The translations under genes were made by a program, and so were the position numbers. The notes below the pieces were generated by a model. The model searched no databases and was not told the origin of the DNA. It was given only the letters and a program-made list of their open reading frames with translations. A DNA stretch of 64,000 bases from contig NZ_CP073105.1 in the NCBI RefSeq assembly GCF_018138085.1, positions 4,526,001 through 4,590,000 on the forward strand, written 5' to 3'. Numbering within the stretch: the stretch's first letter is position 1; each line of letters opens with the position of its first letter. The DNA is from Stutzerimonas stutzeri. Lineage in GTDB: Bacteria > Pseudomonadota > Gammaproteobacteria > Pseudomonadales > Pseudomonadaceae. Below, piece after piece: positions 28,684 through 36,440 of this stretch.

Positions 28684-29946
28684 ATGCTGACTGCCGTCAG
28701 AACCAACCCCGTACAGGCTCGTCTCGCCCTCGCCATTGCAGCCGCCTCGTTGGCGCCCCTGGCCCAGGCCGATTTCATCGAAGACAGCCATGCGACCCTG
28801 CAAACCCAGAACATCTACCTCAATCGCGACTTCCGCGAAGGCACCGGCCAGTCCAAACGCGAAGAATGGTCGCAGGGCTTTCTGCTCAACATCGAATCGG
28901 GCTTCACCGAAGGCACCGTTGGCTTCGGCCTCGATGCCATGGGCATGTTGGGCATCAAGCTTGATTCGGGCGGCGGCCGCACGGGTACCGATCTGCTCCC
29001 AGTGCATGACGACGGCAGCACCCCGGACGAGTTCAGCCGCCTGGGCCTGACCGCCAAAGCGAAAATCTCCGAAACCGAGCTGCGCTACGGCAGCCACATC
29101 CCCGAAACCCCGGTGGTCAAGGCCAGCGACAGCCGCACCCTGCCCCAGGTGTTCGAGGGCGCCACGTTGGAATCCCGCGAGCTGGCCGGCCTGACCCTCA
29201 CCGGCGGGCGCCTGGACAAGGTAATCGACCGCGCCTCGACCAATTCCCAGGATCTGCAGCTGAACAACAAGAATCGTCGCTTCGACAGCGCCGCCGAAGC
29301 CGATCATCTGACCTACGTGGGAGCGAAATACGATTTCAGCGAACGCTTTACCGGCACCTACTATGCCGCCGAGCTCGATGACATCTATCGCCAGCACTTT
29401 TTCAACCTGCAGGCCGTACAGCCGCTGGGCAAGGACTCGGCGCTGACCGCCGACCTGCGCCTGATGATCAGCGATGACACCGGCGCCGCGAATGCCGGCA
29501 AGATCGACAACCAGGCCTGGAACGGCGTGCTCGGCTACAGCCTCGGTGGCCACAAGGTCAGCCTCGCCTACCAGCAGATGAACGGCGATACCGGCTACGC
29601 CTACATCGATGGCGGCGACCCGTACCTGGTCAACTTCGTGCAGATCAACGACTTCGCCAACGCCGACGAGCGCTCCTGGCAGGCCCGTTACGACTACAAC
29701 TTCGCCTCTATCGGCGTGCCTGGCCTAACCTTCCTGACACGCTACATTTCCGGCGACAACGCCGAGTACACCGGCGGCAGCAACGGCAGCGAATGGGAAC
29801 GCGACATTGAACTCAAATACGTGGTGCAGACGGGGCCGTTGAAAAACGTCGCCGTGCGCATGCGTAACGCCATGTTCCGCTCCGATTTCGCCCGCGACGC
29901 CGATGAAAACCGCCTGATCGTCAGCTACAGCCTGCCGATCTGGTAA
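28684..29946 (+). CDS. opdH: OprD-family outer-membrane porin (OpdH-like)
   Basis: Outer-membrane channel, 420 residues, with a signal peptide (cleavage after PLAQA at 29) and the OprD-family N-terminus DFIEDSHATLQTQNIYLNRDFREG. Conserved strands EEWSQGFLLNIESGFTEGTVGFGLDA and a terminal ...VSYSLPIW end in an aromatic residue, as outer-membrane barrels require. It lies upstream of tctC with a 35-base gap and faces tctD, matching the OpdH tricarboxylate (cis-aconitate/citrate) porin of P. aeruginosa. The specific assignment rests on context. Confidence 0.9.
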   Translation: MLTAVRTNPVQARLALAIAAASLAPLAQADFIEDSHATLQTQNIYLNRDFREGTGQSKREEWSQGFLLNIESGFTEGTVGFGLDAMGMLGIKLDSGGGRTGTDLLPVHDDGSTPDEFSRLGLTAKAKISETELRYGSHIPETPVVKASDSRTLPQVFEGATLESRELAGLTLTGGRLDKVIDRASTNSQDLQLNNKNRRFDSAAEADHLTYVGAKYDFSERFTGTYYAAELDDIYRQHFFNLQAVQPLGKDSALTADLRLMISDDTGAANAGKIDNQAWNGVLGYSLGGHKVSLAYQQMNGDTGYAYIDGGDPYLVNFVQINDFANADERSWQARYDYNFASIGVPGLTFLTRYISGDNAEYTGGSNGSEWERDIELKYVVQTGPLKNVAVRMRNAMFRSDFARDADENRLIVSYSLPIW

Positions 29947-29981
29947 AGCCGTCCACAATAAGAATGAAAAGGAGACACCCC

Positions 29982-30956
29982 ATGAAAACTGCTATCCGCC
30001 GCATCGCGCTGCTCTCGTCCTGCCTGGTCCTGTCCAGCCAGTTGTTCGCCGAACCCAAGCGCCCCGAATGCATCGCCCCGGCCAAGCCCGGCGGCGGCTT
30101 CGACCTGACCTGCAAGCTGGCACAGAGCGGCCTGAAGGACGAAGGGCTGCTCAAGGCGCCGATGCGCGTCACCTACATGCCGGGCGGTGTCGGCGCGGTG
30201 GCCTACAACGCCGTGATTGCCCAGCGTGCCGATGACCCGTCGACTATTACCGCGTTCTCCAGCGGCTCCCTGCTGAACCTGGCTCAAGGCAAGTTCGGCC
30301 GTTACGACGAGACCAACGTGCGCTGGCTGGCCGGCATCGGCACTGACTATGGCGCCATTTCGGTACGCGCCGACGCGCCCTACAAGAACCTCGACGACCT
30401 GATCGCCGCGGTGAAGAAGGACCCCGGCAGCGTGGTCTTCGGCGCCGGCGCCACCATCGGTGGCCAGGACTGGATGCAGACCGCACTGATCGCCCGCGCC
30501 GCTGGCGTCGATCCGAAGAAACTGCGCTATGTCGCCTTCGAGGGCGGCGGCGAGACCCTGACCGCCATGCTCGGTGGCCACGTGCAGGTCACCAGCAGCG
30601 GCCTGGGTGAAGTCGCGCCACAGCTCGAAGCGGGCAAGATCCGCGTGCTCGCGGTGCTGTCCGACGATCGCCTGCCCGGCAAGCTGTCGAACCTGCCGAC
30701 CGCCAAGGAGCAGGGCTACGACATCAGCTGGCCGGTGATCCGCGGCTTCTATATGGGCCCGGAAGTCAGCGACGAGGACTTCAACTGGTGGAAGAGCCAG
30801 TTCGACACCCTGCTCGCCGATGAGGATTTCGCCAAGCTGCGCGAGCAGCGTGACCTGTTCCCGCTATCGATGACTGGTGACGAGCTCACCGCCTTCGTCA
30901 ACAAGCAGGTCGCCGACTACAAGGAACTCGCCGCCGAGTTCGGTCTGGTCAAGTAA
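29982..30956 (+). CDS. tctC: TctC, periplasmic tricarboxylate-binding protein
   Basis: Periplasmic receptor of the tripartite tricarboxylate transporter. The start ATG 29982 is set by AAGGAG 8 bases upstream; 324 residues with a signal peptide ending near LFAEP. Bug/TctC-family motifs: APAKPGGGFDLTCKLAQ (the GGGxD ligand-binding turn), MPGGVGAVAYNAV and GEVAPQLEAGKIRVLAVLSD. It is the first gene of tctCBA; a very stable hairpin follows it, probably raising its expression over the membrane genes. Confidence 0.94.
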   Translation: MKTAIRRIALLSSCLVLSSQLFAEPKRPECIAPAKPGGGFDLTCKLAQSGLKDEGLLKAPMRVTYMPGGVGAVAYNAVIAQRADDPSTITAFSSGSLLNLAQGKFGRYDETNVRWLAGIGTDYGAISVRADAPYKNLDDLIAAVKKDPGSVVFGAGATIGGQDWMQTALIARAAGVDPKKLRYVAFEGGGETLTAMLGGHVQVTSSGLGEVAPQLEAGKIRVLAVLSDDRLPGKLSNLPTAKEQGYDISWPVIRGFYMGPEVSDEDFNWWKSQFDTLLADEDFAKLREQRDLFPLSMTGDELTAFVNKQVADYKELAAEFGLVK

Positions 30957-30964
30957 CACCCCAC

Positions 30965-30996
30965 GGGCCTGGGGTTCCGGATGGAACCCCAGGCCC
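30965..30996 (+). other. very stable stem-loop between tctC and tctB
   Basis: Perfect 14-bp inverted repeat GGGCCTGGGGTTCC/GGAACCCCAGGCCC with a GGAT loop, beginning 8 bases after the tctC stop and ending 23 bases before the tctB start. No T run follows, so it is better read as a 3' stabiliser of the receptor mRNA, or a partial terminator, than as a full stop signal. Confidence 0.75.
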
Positions 30997-31019
30997 GCTC
31001 CCCTCTCGAGGTAACCACC

Positions 31020-31463
31020 ATGTACGTTCGTGTTTTTGCGGCGGCCTGGCTTCTCGCCTGCGCCGGCCTTGCGCTGCTCGCCTGGGGCTTCGAGGCGCCG
31101 TTCGCCTACGACCCGGTCGGCCCGCGCGCCTATCCGCTCCTGCTGTTGTTCCTGATGGCCTGCGGCGCGCTCTGGCTGCTCTGCAAACCACACGGCGATC
31201 CTACGCCCCCGTTCGATTGGGCGAAGGCTCGACGAGCGACGCTTTGCGTACTGGTCCTGGTGGCCTACGCGCTGCTGTTCGAGCCGCTTGGCTTCGTCAT
31301 TACCACGGCGCTGGCCGCCTTTGCCCTGGGCCTGCTGTTCAACGGTCGCCTGTGGCCCAGCCTGCTCAGTGGCGTGCTGATGGGCGTGCTGCTCTACGGC
31401 CTGTTCGACCTGTTGCTTGATGTGCCGCTGCCGCTCGGCGTGCTGCGCTTGCTGGAGAGCTGA
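31020..31463 (+). CDS. tctB: TctB, small membrane subunit of tricarboxylate transporter
   Basis: Four-helix small membrane component (147 residues) of the TctABC importer. It starts at ATG 31020 with GAGG 8 bases upstream. Helices lie around 4-22, 36-54, 76-94 and 100-130, the middle pair separated by a short basic loop. Its stop is two bases before the tctA start, so translation is probably coupled. Small subunits of this family are poorly conserved; the call rests on hydropathy plus position. Confidence 0.9.
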   Translation: MYVRVFAAAWLLACAGLALLAWGFEAPFAYDPVGPRAYPLLLLFLMACGALWLLCKPHGDPTPPFDWAKARRATLCVLVLVAYALLFEPLGFVITTALAAFALGLLFNGRLWPSLLSGVLMGVLLYGLFDLLLDVPLPLGVLRLLES

Positions 31464-31465
31464 AA

Positions 31466-32980
31466 ATGGAAACCTTGAATTTCTTGATGCAGGGCTTCGA
31501 TGTCGCCACGCGACCGATGAACCTGCTGGTGGCACTGTTCGGCGCCTTTGTCGGCACCATCGTTGGCCTGCTGCCAGGGCTGGGCCCGATCAACGGCGTG
31601 GCCCTGCTGCTGCCGCTGGCCTTCGCCCTGGGCCTGCCACCGGAAACCGCGCTGATCCTGCTGGCCGCCGTATACCTGGGCTGCGAGTATGGCGGGCGTA
31701 TTTCGGCCATCCTGCTCAACGTTCCCGGCGACGCCGCGGCGGTGATGACCACCCTCGACGGTTATCCGCTGGCGCGCCAGGGTAAGGCTGGCATCGCCCT
31801 GTCGCTGTCGGCGGTCAGCTCCTTCATCGGTAGCATCATCGCCACCTGCGGCGTGGTGCTGTTCGCCCCGCTGCTGGCGAAATGGGCGGTGGCCTTCGGC
31901 CCGGCGGAATATTTCGTGCTGATGATCTTCGCCATCGCCTGCCTCGGCGGGATGGTCGGCGACAAGCCGGTGAAAACCCTGATGGCCGCGCTGATCGGCC
32001 TGGGCCTGGCGACCGTCGGCGTGGACGCAACCACCGGTGTCTACCGCTTCACCTTCGGCAGCGTCAGCCTGTCGGACGGCATCCAGTTCGTCATCGTGGT
32101 GATCGGCTTCTTCAGCGTCAGCGAAGTGCTGCTGATGCTGGAAAAGACCCACAGCGGGCAGAAAGCGGTCAAGGCCAGCGGGCGTCTGCTGTTCAACTTC
32201 AAAGAGTTCTGCATGACGTTCTGGACCATGGTGCGCAGCGCCCTGGCCGGCTTCGTCATCGGCACCTTGCCGGGTGCCGGCGCCACCATCGCCAGCGCCA
32301 TGACCTACATGAGCGAAAAGCGCATGGCCGGCGACACGGGCAAGTTCGGCGAGGGCGACCTGCGCGGCCTGGCCGCACCGGAAGCGGCCAACAATGCCTC
32401 CGCCTGCGGTTCGCTGATCCCGATGCTGACCCTCGGCGTGCCGGGCTCGGGCACCACCGCGGTGATGATCGGCGCGCTGACGCTGTACAACATCACGCCC
32501 GGCCCGCTGTTGTTCGAACAGCAACCCGACGTGGTCTGGGGCCTGATCGCCTCGCTGTTCATCGGCAACGTGATTCTGCTGGTGATGAACATTCCGCTGG
32601 TCGGCCTGTTCTCCAAGATGCTCAGCGTGCCCAACTGGGTGCTGGTGCCGGCCATCACGGCGATCAGCCTGGTCGGCGTCTATTCGGTGCACAGCACCAC
32701 GTTCGACCTGGTGCTGATGGTCGGTCTCGGCGTGTTCGGCTACCTGCTGCGCAAGTTGGAGTTTCCGCTGTCGTCGCTGATTCTCGGCTTCGTGCTCGGC
32801 GAGATGATGGAAGACAACCTGCGCCGCGCCCTGTCGATCTCGGCCGGTGACCTGGGCATCCTCTGGGGCAGCCCGATCACCCTGATCCTCTGGGCGCTGG
32901 CCGCTCTGATGCTGGCCATGCCGGGCCTGCGCTGGTGGCGCCAGCGCCGCCGTACCAAGCTGAACGAGGCGCACGTCTGA
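31466..32980 (+). CDS. tctA: TctA, large permease of tricarboxylate transporter
   Basis: Twelve-helix permease (504 residues) that moves tricarboxylates across the inner membrane using an ion gradient. Family signatures: GFVGTIVGLLPGLGPINGVALLLPL-like glycine/proline helix near 25-50, EYGGRISAILLNVPGDAAAVMTTLDGYPLARQG near 75-105, and EAANNASACGSLIPMLTLGVPGSGTTAVMIGAL near 305-340. Operon position and length match known TctA proteins. Confidence 0.96.
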   Translation: METLNFLMQGFDVATRPMNLLVALFGAFVGTIVGLLPGLGPINGVALLLPLAFALGLPPETALILLAAVYLGCEYGGRISAILLNVPGDAAAVMTTLDGYPLARQGKAGIALSLSAVSSFIGSIIATCGVVLFAPLLAKWAVAFGPAEYFVLMIFAIACLGGMVGDKPVKTLMAALIGLGLATVGVDATTGVYRFTFGSVSLSDGIQFVIVVIGFFSVSEVLLMLEKTHSGQKAVKASGRLLFNFKEFCMTFWTMVRSALAGFVIGTLPGAGATIASAMTYMSEKRMAGDTGKFGEGDLRGLAAPEAANNASACGSLIPMLTLGVPGSGTTAVMIGALTLYNITPGPLLFEQQPDVVWGLIASLFIGNVILLVMNIPLVGLFSKMLSVPNWVLVPAITAISLVGVYSVHSTTFDLVLMVGLGVFGYLLRKLEFPLSSLILGFVLGEMMEDNLRRALSISAGDLGILWGSPITLILWALAALMLAMPGLRWWRQRRRTKLNEAHV

Positions 32981-32981
32981 G

Positions 32982-34004
32982 ATGCCGCGCTGGCTTCCGG
33001 GGTGGTGGGCGACGCCGCTGGTCGGCGCCCTCGGCGGCTGGCTGGCAAGTCTGGCGAACTGGCCGCTGCCCTGGATGGTCGGCTCGCTGCTGGCAGTTAT
33101 CGCGGTGCGTTGCAGTGGCTGGCTGATCGCCGAAGTGCCTCGTGGCCGGCAGACCGGGCAATGGTTGATCGCCAGCGCCATCGGCCTGCATTTCACCAGC
33201 GACGTGATGCAGCAGGTGGTCGAGCATTTCGGCGTGATCCTTGCCGGCGCGCTGGGCACTCTGTTGCTGAGCCTGATCGGTATCTTCATCCTGCTGCGCA
33301 GCGGCACGGACCGCGCCACGGCATTCTTCTCCAGCATGCCGGGCGGCGCCAGCGAGATGGTCAACCTGGCGTCACGGCACGCCGCGCAACCGGCCATGGT
33401 CGCCGCGGCCCACAGCATGCGGCTGTTGCTGGTGGTGTTGATCATTCCCGCCGTGTTCACCTGGAGCCTGCCGCCGGTGGACGCCCCGCCGCCGGCACCG
33501 GTCAGTTGGCCCTGGCTGGCCGTTCTGCTACCGGCTGGCGGGCTGCTGGCGTTGCTGTGGAAGAAGCTCGATCAACCCAATCCCTGGATGCTCGGACCGC
33601 TGACGGTGTGTGCCGTCGCCAGCGCCGTCTTCGACCTGCATCTGGGTATGCCGCAAGGCGTCGGCCAGTTCGGTCAATGGCTGATCGGCTGCTCCCTGGG
33701 TTGTCACTTCGATCGACCGTTTTTCCGCACAGCCCCTCGCTTCATGCTGCGAATCCTGCTGTTCACGCTGCTGGCGATGCTCGCCGCGGCAGGCCTGGCC
33801 GAAGCGCTGGGTTGGGCCGCCACGCTGAACCAGACGTCGCTGATGCTGGGAATGATGCCGGGCGGCATCACCGAGCTGTGCCTGACCGCCGAGGCGCTGC
33901 AACTGTCCGTTGCGCTGGTCACGGCGCTGCAGGTGTTGCGGTTGTTTCTCGTCATGTTCCTGGCCGAGCCGATCTTCCGGCTTTGGCAACGGGCTACGCA
34001 TTGA
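32982..34004 (+). CDS. AbrB-family (GntR-regulator-type) inner-membrane protein
   Basis: Membrane protein of 340 residues, about ten helices, in the AbrB/ammonia monooxygenase-like putative transporter family (COG3180). It begins one base after the tctA stop, so it is part of the tct operon. The duplicated motifs SSMPGGASEMVNLA and MMPGGITELCLTAEAL lie in the two halves, showing internal repetition. A strong terminator overlaps its stop. A role in tricarboxylate traffic is suggested only by the operon; the name AbrB is unrelated to the Bacillus regulator. Confidence 0.88.
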   Translation: MPRWLPGWWATPLVGALGGWLASLANWPLPWMVGSLLAVIAVRCSGWLIAEVPRGRQTGQWLIASAIGLHFTSDVMQQVVEHFGVILAGALGTLLLSLIGIFILLRSGTDRATAFFSSMPGGASEMVNLASRHAAQPAMVAAAHSMRLLLVVLIIPAVFTWSLPPVDAPPPAPVSWPWLAVLLPAGGLLALLWKKLDQPNPWMLGPLTVCAVASAVFDLHLGMPQGVGQFGQWLIGCSLGCHFDRPFFRTAPRFMLRILLFTLLAMLAAAGLAEALGWAATLNQTSLMLGMMPGGITELCLTAEALQLSVALVTALQVLRLFLVMFLAEPIFRLWQRATH

Positions 34005-34027
34005 CCCGCCGATTGGCGGGTTCTTTC
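34004..34027 (+). terminator. intrinsic terminator of the opdH-tct operon
   Basis: Stem ACCCGCC/GGCGGGT (34004-34010, 34015-34021) with GATT loop followed by TCTTTCT. It overlaps the last base of the preceding gene and ends that operon. Confidence 0.85.
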
Positions 34028-34080
34028 TAAAGGTTCCCTAGAAGCAAAAAACGTTGCGCTGATCGCTTGGCGACCCCGAT

Positions 34081-35310
34081 TCAACCGAAGAACCAGTAGC
34101 AGACCAGGATCGCCGCCACGATGCCGGCGAAATCCGCCGCCAGCGCACATCCCACCGCATGCCGCGCCCGCTGGATGCCGACGGCACCGAAATACACCGC
34201 GAGCACATAGAAGGTCGTCTCGGTGCTGCCCTGTACCGTCGCAGCCACCAGCGCCGGGAAGCTGTCGACGCCTTGGCTCTGCATGGTCTCGATCAGCAAC
34301 GCCCGCGCGGCGCTGCCGGAGAAGGGTTTGACCAGCGCGGTCGGCAGCGCATCGACGAAGCGGGTGTCCCAACCCACCATTTCGACCAACCAGCGAATGC
34401 CGTCCAATCCGAAATCCAGCGCGCCGGATGCCCGCAACACCCCGATCGCGCAAAGCATGGCAATCAGATACGGCAGCAGGCTCTTGGCGACGTCGAAGCC
34501 ATCCTGCGCACCTTCGACGAAGCTTTCGTAGACCGGCACCTTGCGCAGCGCACCCACTACGATGAAGGTGATGATCAGACCGAACAGGGTCAGGTTGCCC
34601 AGCAGCGACGACAAGGAAGCCAGCGCAGTGGCCGAGAGCCCGGCGAGCAGCGCCATGAAGCCGCCAAGCAACAGCGCGCCGGGTATGAAATAGGCCAGCA
34701 CCACCGGATCCCAGATTCGCAGCCGTTGCACCAGCGCCACGGCCAGCAAGCCCGCCAGGGACGACGCGGTGGTGGCGAGCAGGATCGGCAGGAACACCAG
34801 CGTCGGATCCTCGGCGCCCTGCTGCACGCGGTACATGAAGATCGATACCGGCAGCAGCGTCAGCGACGAGGTATTGAGCACCAGAAACAGGATTTGCGCG
34901 TTGCTCGCCACGGTCTTGCTGGGATTAAGCTCCTGCAATGCACGCATGGCCCGCAAGCCAATGGGCGTGGCGGCGTTATCCAGTCCCAGGCCGTTGGCGG
35001 CGAAGTTCAGGGTGATCAGCCCCAGCGCCGGATGTCCGGACGGCACCTCGGGCATCAGGCGGCGAAACAGCGGGCCCAACAGACGCGCCAGCAGCTCGAT
35101 CAGACCGGCTTTTTCGGCGATACGGAGAAAACCGAGCCAGAGCGTCAGGGTGCCGAACAGCACGATCATGATCTCCACGGCCAGCTTGGCCATGGCGAAC
35201 AGACTTTCCACCAGCGCAGCGAACACCGTTGCATCGCCACCGAGCAGCCAGCGCCCCAGCGCGGCTACCGCGGCAACCAGAAAAAAGCCCAGCCAGAGGC
35301 CGTTGAGCAT
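34081..35310 (-). CDS. SpmA/SpmB fusion, nucleoside-recognition (Gate) domain protein
   Basis: Inner-membrane protein of 409 residues, starting at ATG 35310 (MLNGLWLGFFLVAAVAALG). It has two nucleoside-recognition/Gate domains: the first half resembles SpmA (FGTLTLWLGFLRIAEKAGLI, LITLNFAANGLGLDNAATPIGL), the second SpmB (VPVYESFVEGAQDGFDVAKSLLPYLIAML, ATVQGSTETTFYVLAVYFGAV). In sporulators these are two genes; in Pseudomonas the fused form is common and has no known spore role. The extended open frame at its 5' end runs into the structured intergenic element and is rejected. Transport function unknown. Confidence 0.88.
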   Translation of the reverse strand: MLNGLWLGFFLVAAVAALGRWLLGGDATVFAALVESLFAMAKLAVEIMIVLFGTLTLWLGFLRIAEKAGLIELLARLLGPLFRRLMPEVPSGHPALGLITLNFAANGLGLDNAATPIGLRAMRALQELNPSKTVASNAQILFLVLNTSSLTLLPVSIFMYRVQQGAEDPTLVFLPILLATTASSLAGLLAVALVQRLRIWDPVVLAYFIPGALLLGGFMALLAGLSATALASLSSLLGNLTLFGLIITFIVVGALRKVPVYESFVEGAQDGFDVAKSLLPYLIAMLCAIGVLRASGALDFGLDGIRWLVEMVGWDTRFVDALPTALVKPFSGSAARALLIETMQSQGVDSFPALVAATVQGSTETTFYVLAVYFGAVGIQRARHAVGCALAADFAGIVAAILVCYWFFG

Positions 35311-35470
35311 GTGGTTCTCCAACGTAATGACTGCGCGCGATGATAGCGGTGCAGCAGGAGAACGGCCATGCAACGGATCGATGCGTTTAGGCGCGCAAGA
35401 CGCGCACGGCTGAGCGGCACGCGAATAGGCATTCGCACGCGCGAAATGATTTGGCTTTGATGCTTCAGGT

Positions 35471-35638
35471 CGACGTCCCCGGCCGGGGACGTCGCACACC
35501 AGAATCACAAGCCAAAGGTGGCAGCGCCACCTTTGGTTGCCTTCGCCGAACCTGGTCCTCGAAGGAGGTACTCCTTGTACCCCTAGGTCGCTCCATGAAA
35601 CAGAGCGTCCCGACCCCTTGGTTCTCCCGCTGCGCGGG
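35471..35638 (+). other. structured non-coding stretch with four successive hairpins
   Basis: The 467-base gap between the SpmAB gene and the DUF1328 gene contains four hairpins in 168 bases. The first is a perfect 24-bp palindrome at 35471-35494 (arms CGACGTCCCCGG and its complement). The second is CCAAAGGTGGC/GCCACCTTTGG with a 3-base loop (35512-35536). The others are AAGGAG/CTCCTT (35562-35576) and CCCGC/GCGGG (35626-35638). A plus-strand intrinsic terminator follows at 35749-35774. I find no convincing coding frame. It may be a small RNA or a dispersed repeat element; neither is shown. Confidence 0.5.
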
Positions 35639-35748
35639 CTGATGGGCAGTCAACCAGTGCCTACCCAATTCTGCTGCAAGTCCACGCTGTTCTCTTGCGA
35701 AGACTCATGAAAAGCTGGCATCCCGCCCGTGTCGCCTCCGTAGGTTGC

Positions 35749-35774
35749 CGCCGCCCTCTCGGGCGGCGTTTATT
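35749..35774 (+). terminator. plus-strand intrinsic terminator, no assigned gene
   Basis: CGCCGCCC/GGGCGGCG (35749-35756, 35761-35768) with TCTC loop followed by TTTATT. The T run serves a plus-strand transcript, yet no plus-strand gene ends here. It lies just after the structured stretch at 35471-35638, and only four bases beyond the stop of the minus-strand DUF1328 gene. Confidence 0.75.
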
Positions 35775-35777
35775 GCA

Positions 35778-35948
35778 TCAGACGCGCGGACCGCGGCCTC
35801 GCCCGAAAATCAGCGAAGCGACGAACAGCACCAGGAACACCACGAACAGGATCTTGGCGATGCCCGTCGCAGTACCCGCGATACCACCGAAGCCCAAGAC
35901 CGCAGCGATGATGGCAATGATCAGGAACGTAATAGCCCAACTCAGCAT
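35778..35948 (-). CDS. DUF1328 small membrane protein (YtjA type)
   Basis: 56-residue protein of the DUF1328/UPF0391 family. It starts [20 protein letters not shown], then [22 protein letters not shown] with two helices, and ends in a short basic tail [15 protein letters not shown] lies 7 bases before the ATG. Members are small inner-membrane proteins often induced by osmotic or envelope stress; molecular role unknown. It is followed downstream by the unassigned plus-strand terminator and sits beside other small stress-type genes. Confidence 0.92.
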   Translation of the reverse strand: MLSWAITFLIIAIIAAVLGFGGIAGTATGIAKILFVVFLVLFVASLIFGRGRGPRV

Positions 35949-36022
35949 GGTGTAACTCCTCTTCGGTTCAGGACATCTTCAGCGGGACCGATATCTGCAA
36001 CAATCAGCTCGCGGCTCTACCA

Positions 36023-36259
36023 CTAGAAAACCCAGCGTTGCTCCGACCGCACCTGCACGTAATCAATCGTCTTCGGCGCAGGGCCGGTCTGCACGATCCC
36101 TACTGGTTGAGCGTCATACATGTGGATTCGTTCCGCTGATTCATGCTGCGTCTGGCTGAGCGGTTGCGACATCGGCCGCTCCGCACCAACGATCAGAGTG
36201 ACCACAGCGGCGGTAAGGAAACCTTTGCCTACCAGTGAGAAGCGTGCTTGACGATTCAT
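36023..36259 (-). CDS. small hypothetical membrane-anchored protein
   Basis: 78-residue protein not recognised as a known family. The start MNRQARFSLVGKG is set by AAGGAG 6 bases upstream. One hydrophobic segment (about residues 10-25, GFLTAAVVTLIVGA) is followed by a polar tail rich in Gln/His and ending YVQVRSEQRWVF. It is either a signal-anchored periplasmic protein or a secreted one. It is transcribed from a sigma-54-type promoter (36310-36325) whose architecture is shared with the next gene, which supports it being real and regulated. Confidence 0.72.
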   Translation of the reverse strand: MNRQARFSLVGKGFLTAAVVTLIVGAERPMSQPLSQTQHESAERIHMYDAQPVGIVQTGPAPKTIDYVQVRSEQRWVF

Positions 36260-36309
36260 CCTCAACTCCTTCTAAGCATGCGGTGCATGTCTGTTCTTGA
36301 GGGTTATGT

Positions 36310-36325
36310 TGCAGGCCTCATGCCA
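36310..36325 (-). promoter_or_regulatory. sigma-54 (-24/-12) promoter A
   Basis: The minus strand reads TGGCATGAGGCCTGCA, with the invariant GG and GC at the correct 10-bp gap (consensus TGGCACG-N4-TTGCA). The predicted start of transcription is near 36299, about 40 bases before the small gene at 36259. It has an IHF-like site and an upstream motif at the same distances as promoter B. Confidence 0.7.
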
Positions 36326-36352
36326 GCCTTAATTAAAAAATTTCCCTTTTAT

Positions 36353-36365
36353 AAACAACGACTTA
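36353..36365 (-). promoter_or_regulatory. IHF-like site of promoter A
   Basis: On the plus strand AAACAACGACTTA matches the IHF consensus WATCAR-N4-TTR with one mismatch. It is 28 bp from the -24 element, the same distance as in promoter B. It would bend DNA between enhancer and promoter. Confidence 0.5.
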
Positions 36366-36415
36366 CGGACGATAACTCTAGAGGTGCCAGTTTATATTGC
36401 ACGATGCCTGCAAGT

Positions 36416-36433
36416 GGCACCGGGCGATTTGCA
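36416..36433 (-). promoter_or_regulatory. candidate enhancer motif of promoter A
   Basis: The minus strand TGCAAATCGCCCGGTGCC matches the motif at 37056-37073 in 14 of 18 bases. Both lie exactly 91 bp from their -24 element. A likely binding site for a sigma-54 activator; which one is unknown. It lies eight bases past the stop of the PA2169-family gene. Confidence 0.5.
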
Positions 36434-36440
36434 CGACGAC

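Noticed and set aside
31394..33460. 688-codon open frame on the minus strand opposite tctA and the AbrB-type gene
   Set aside because: Rich in Gln/His/Arg and without any domain; it is the antisense shadow of two well-supported membrane-protein genes in GC-rich DNA.
34159..35343. 394-codon plus-strand frame opposite the SpmAB fusion
   Set aside because: Low-complexity Gln/Arg/Gly composition typical of antisense frames; the minus strand has full Gate-domain motifs.
35465..35668. 67- and 63-codon frames in the structured stretch
   Set aside because: They run through the palindromes on both strands and lack ribosome sites; hairpin structure explains the open frames better.
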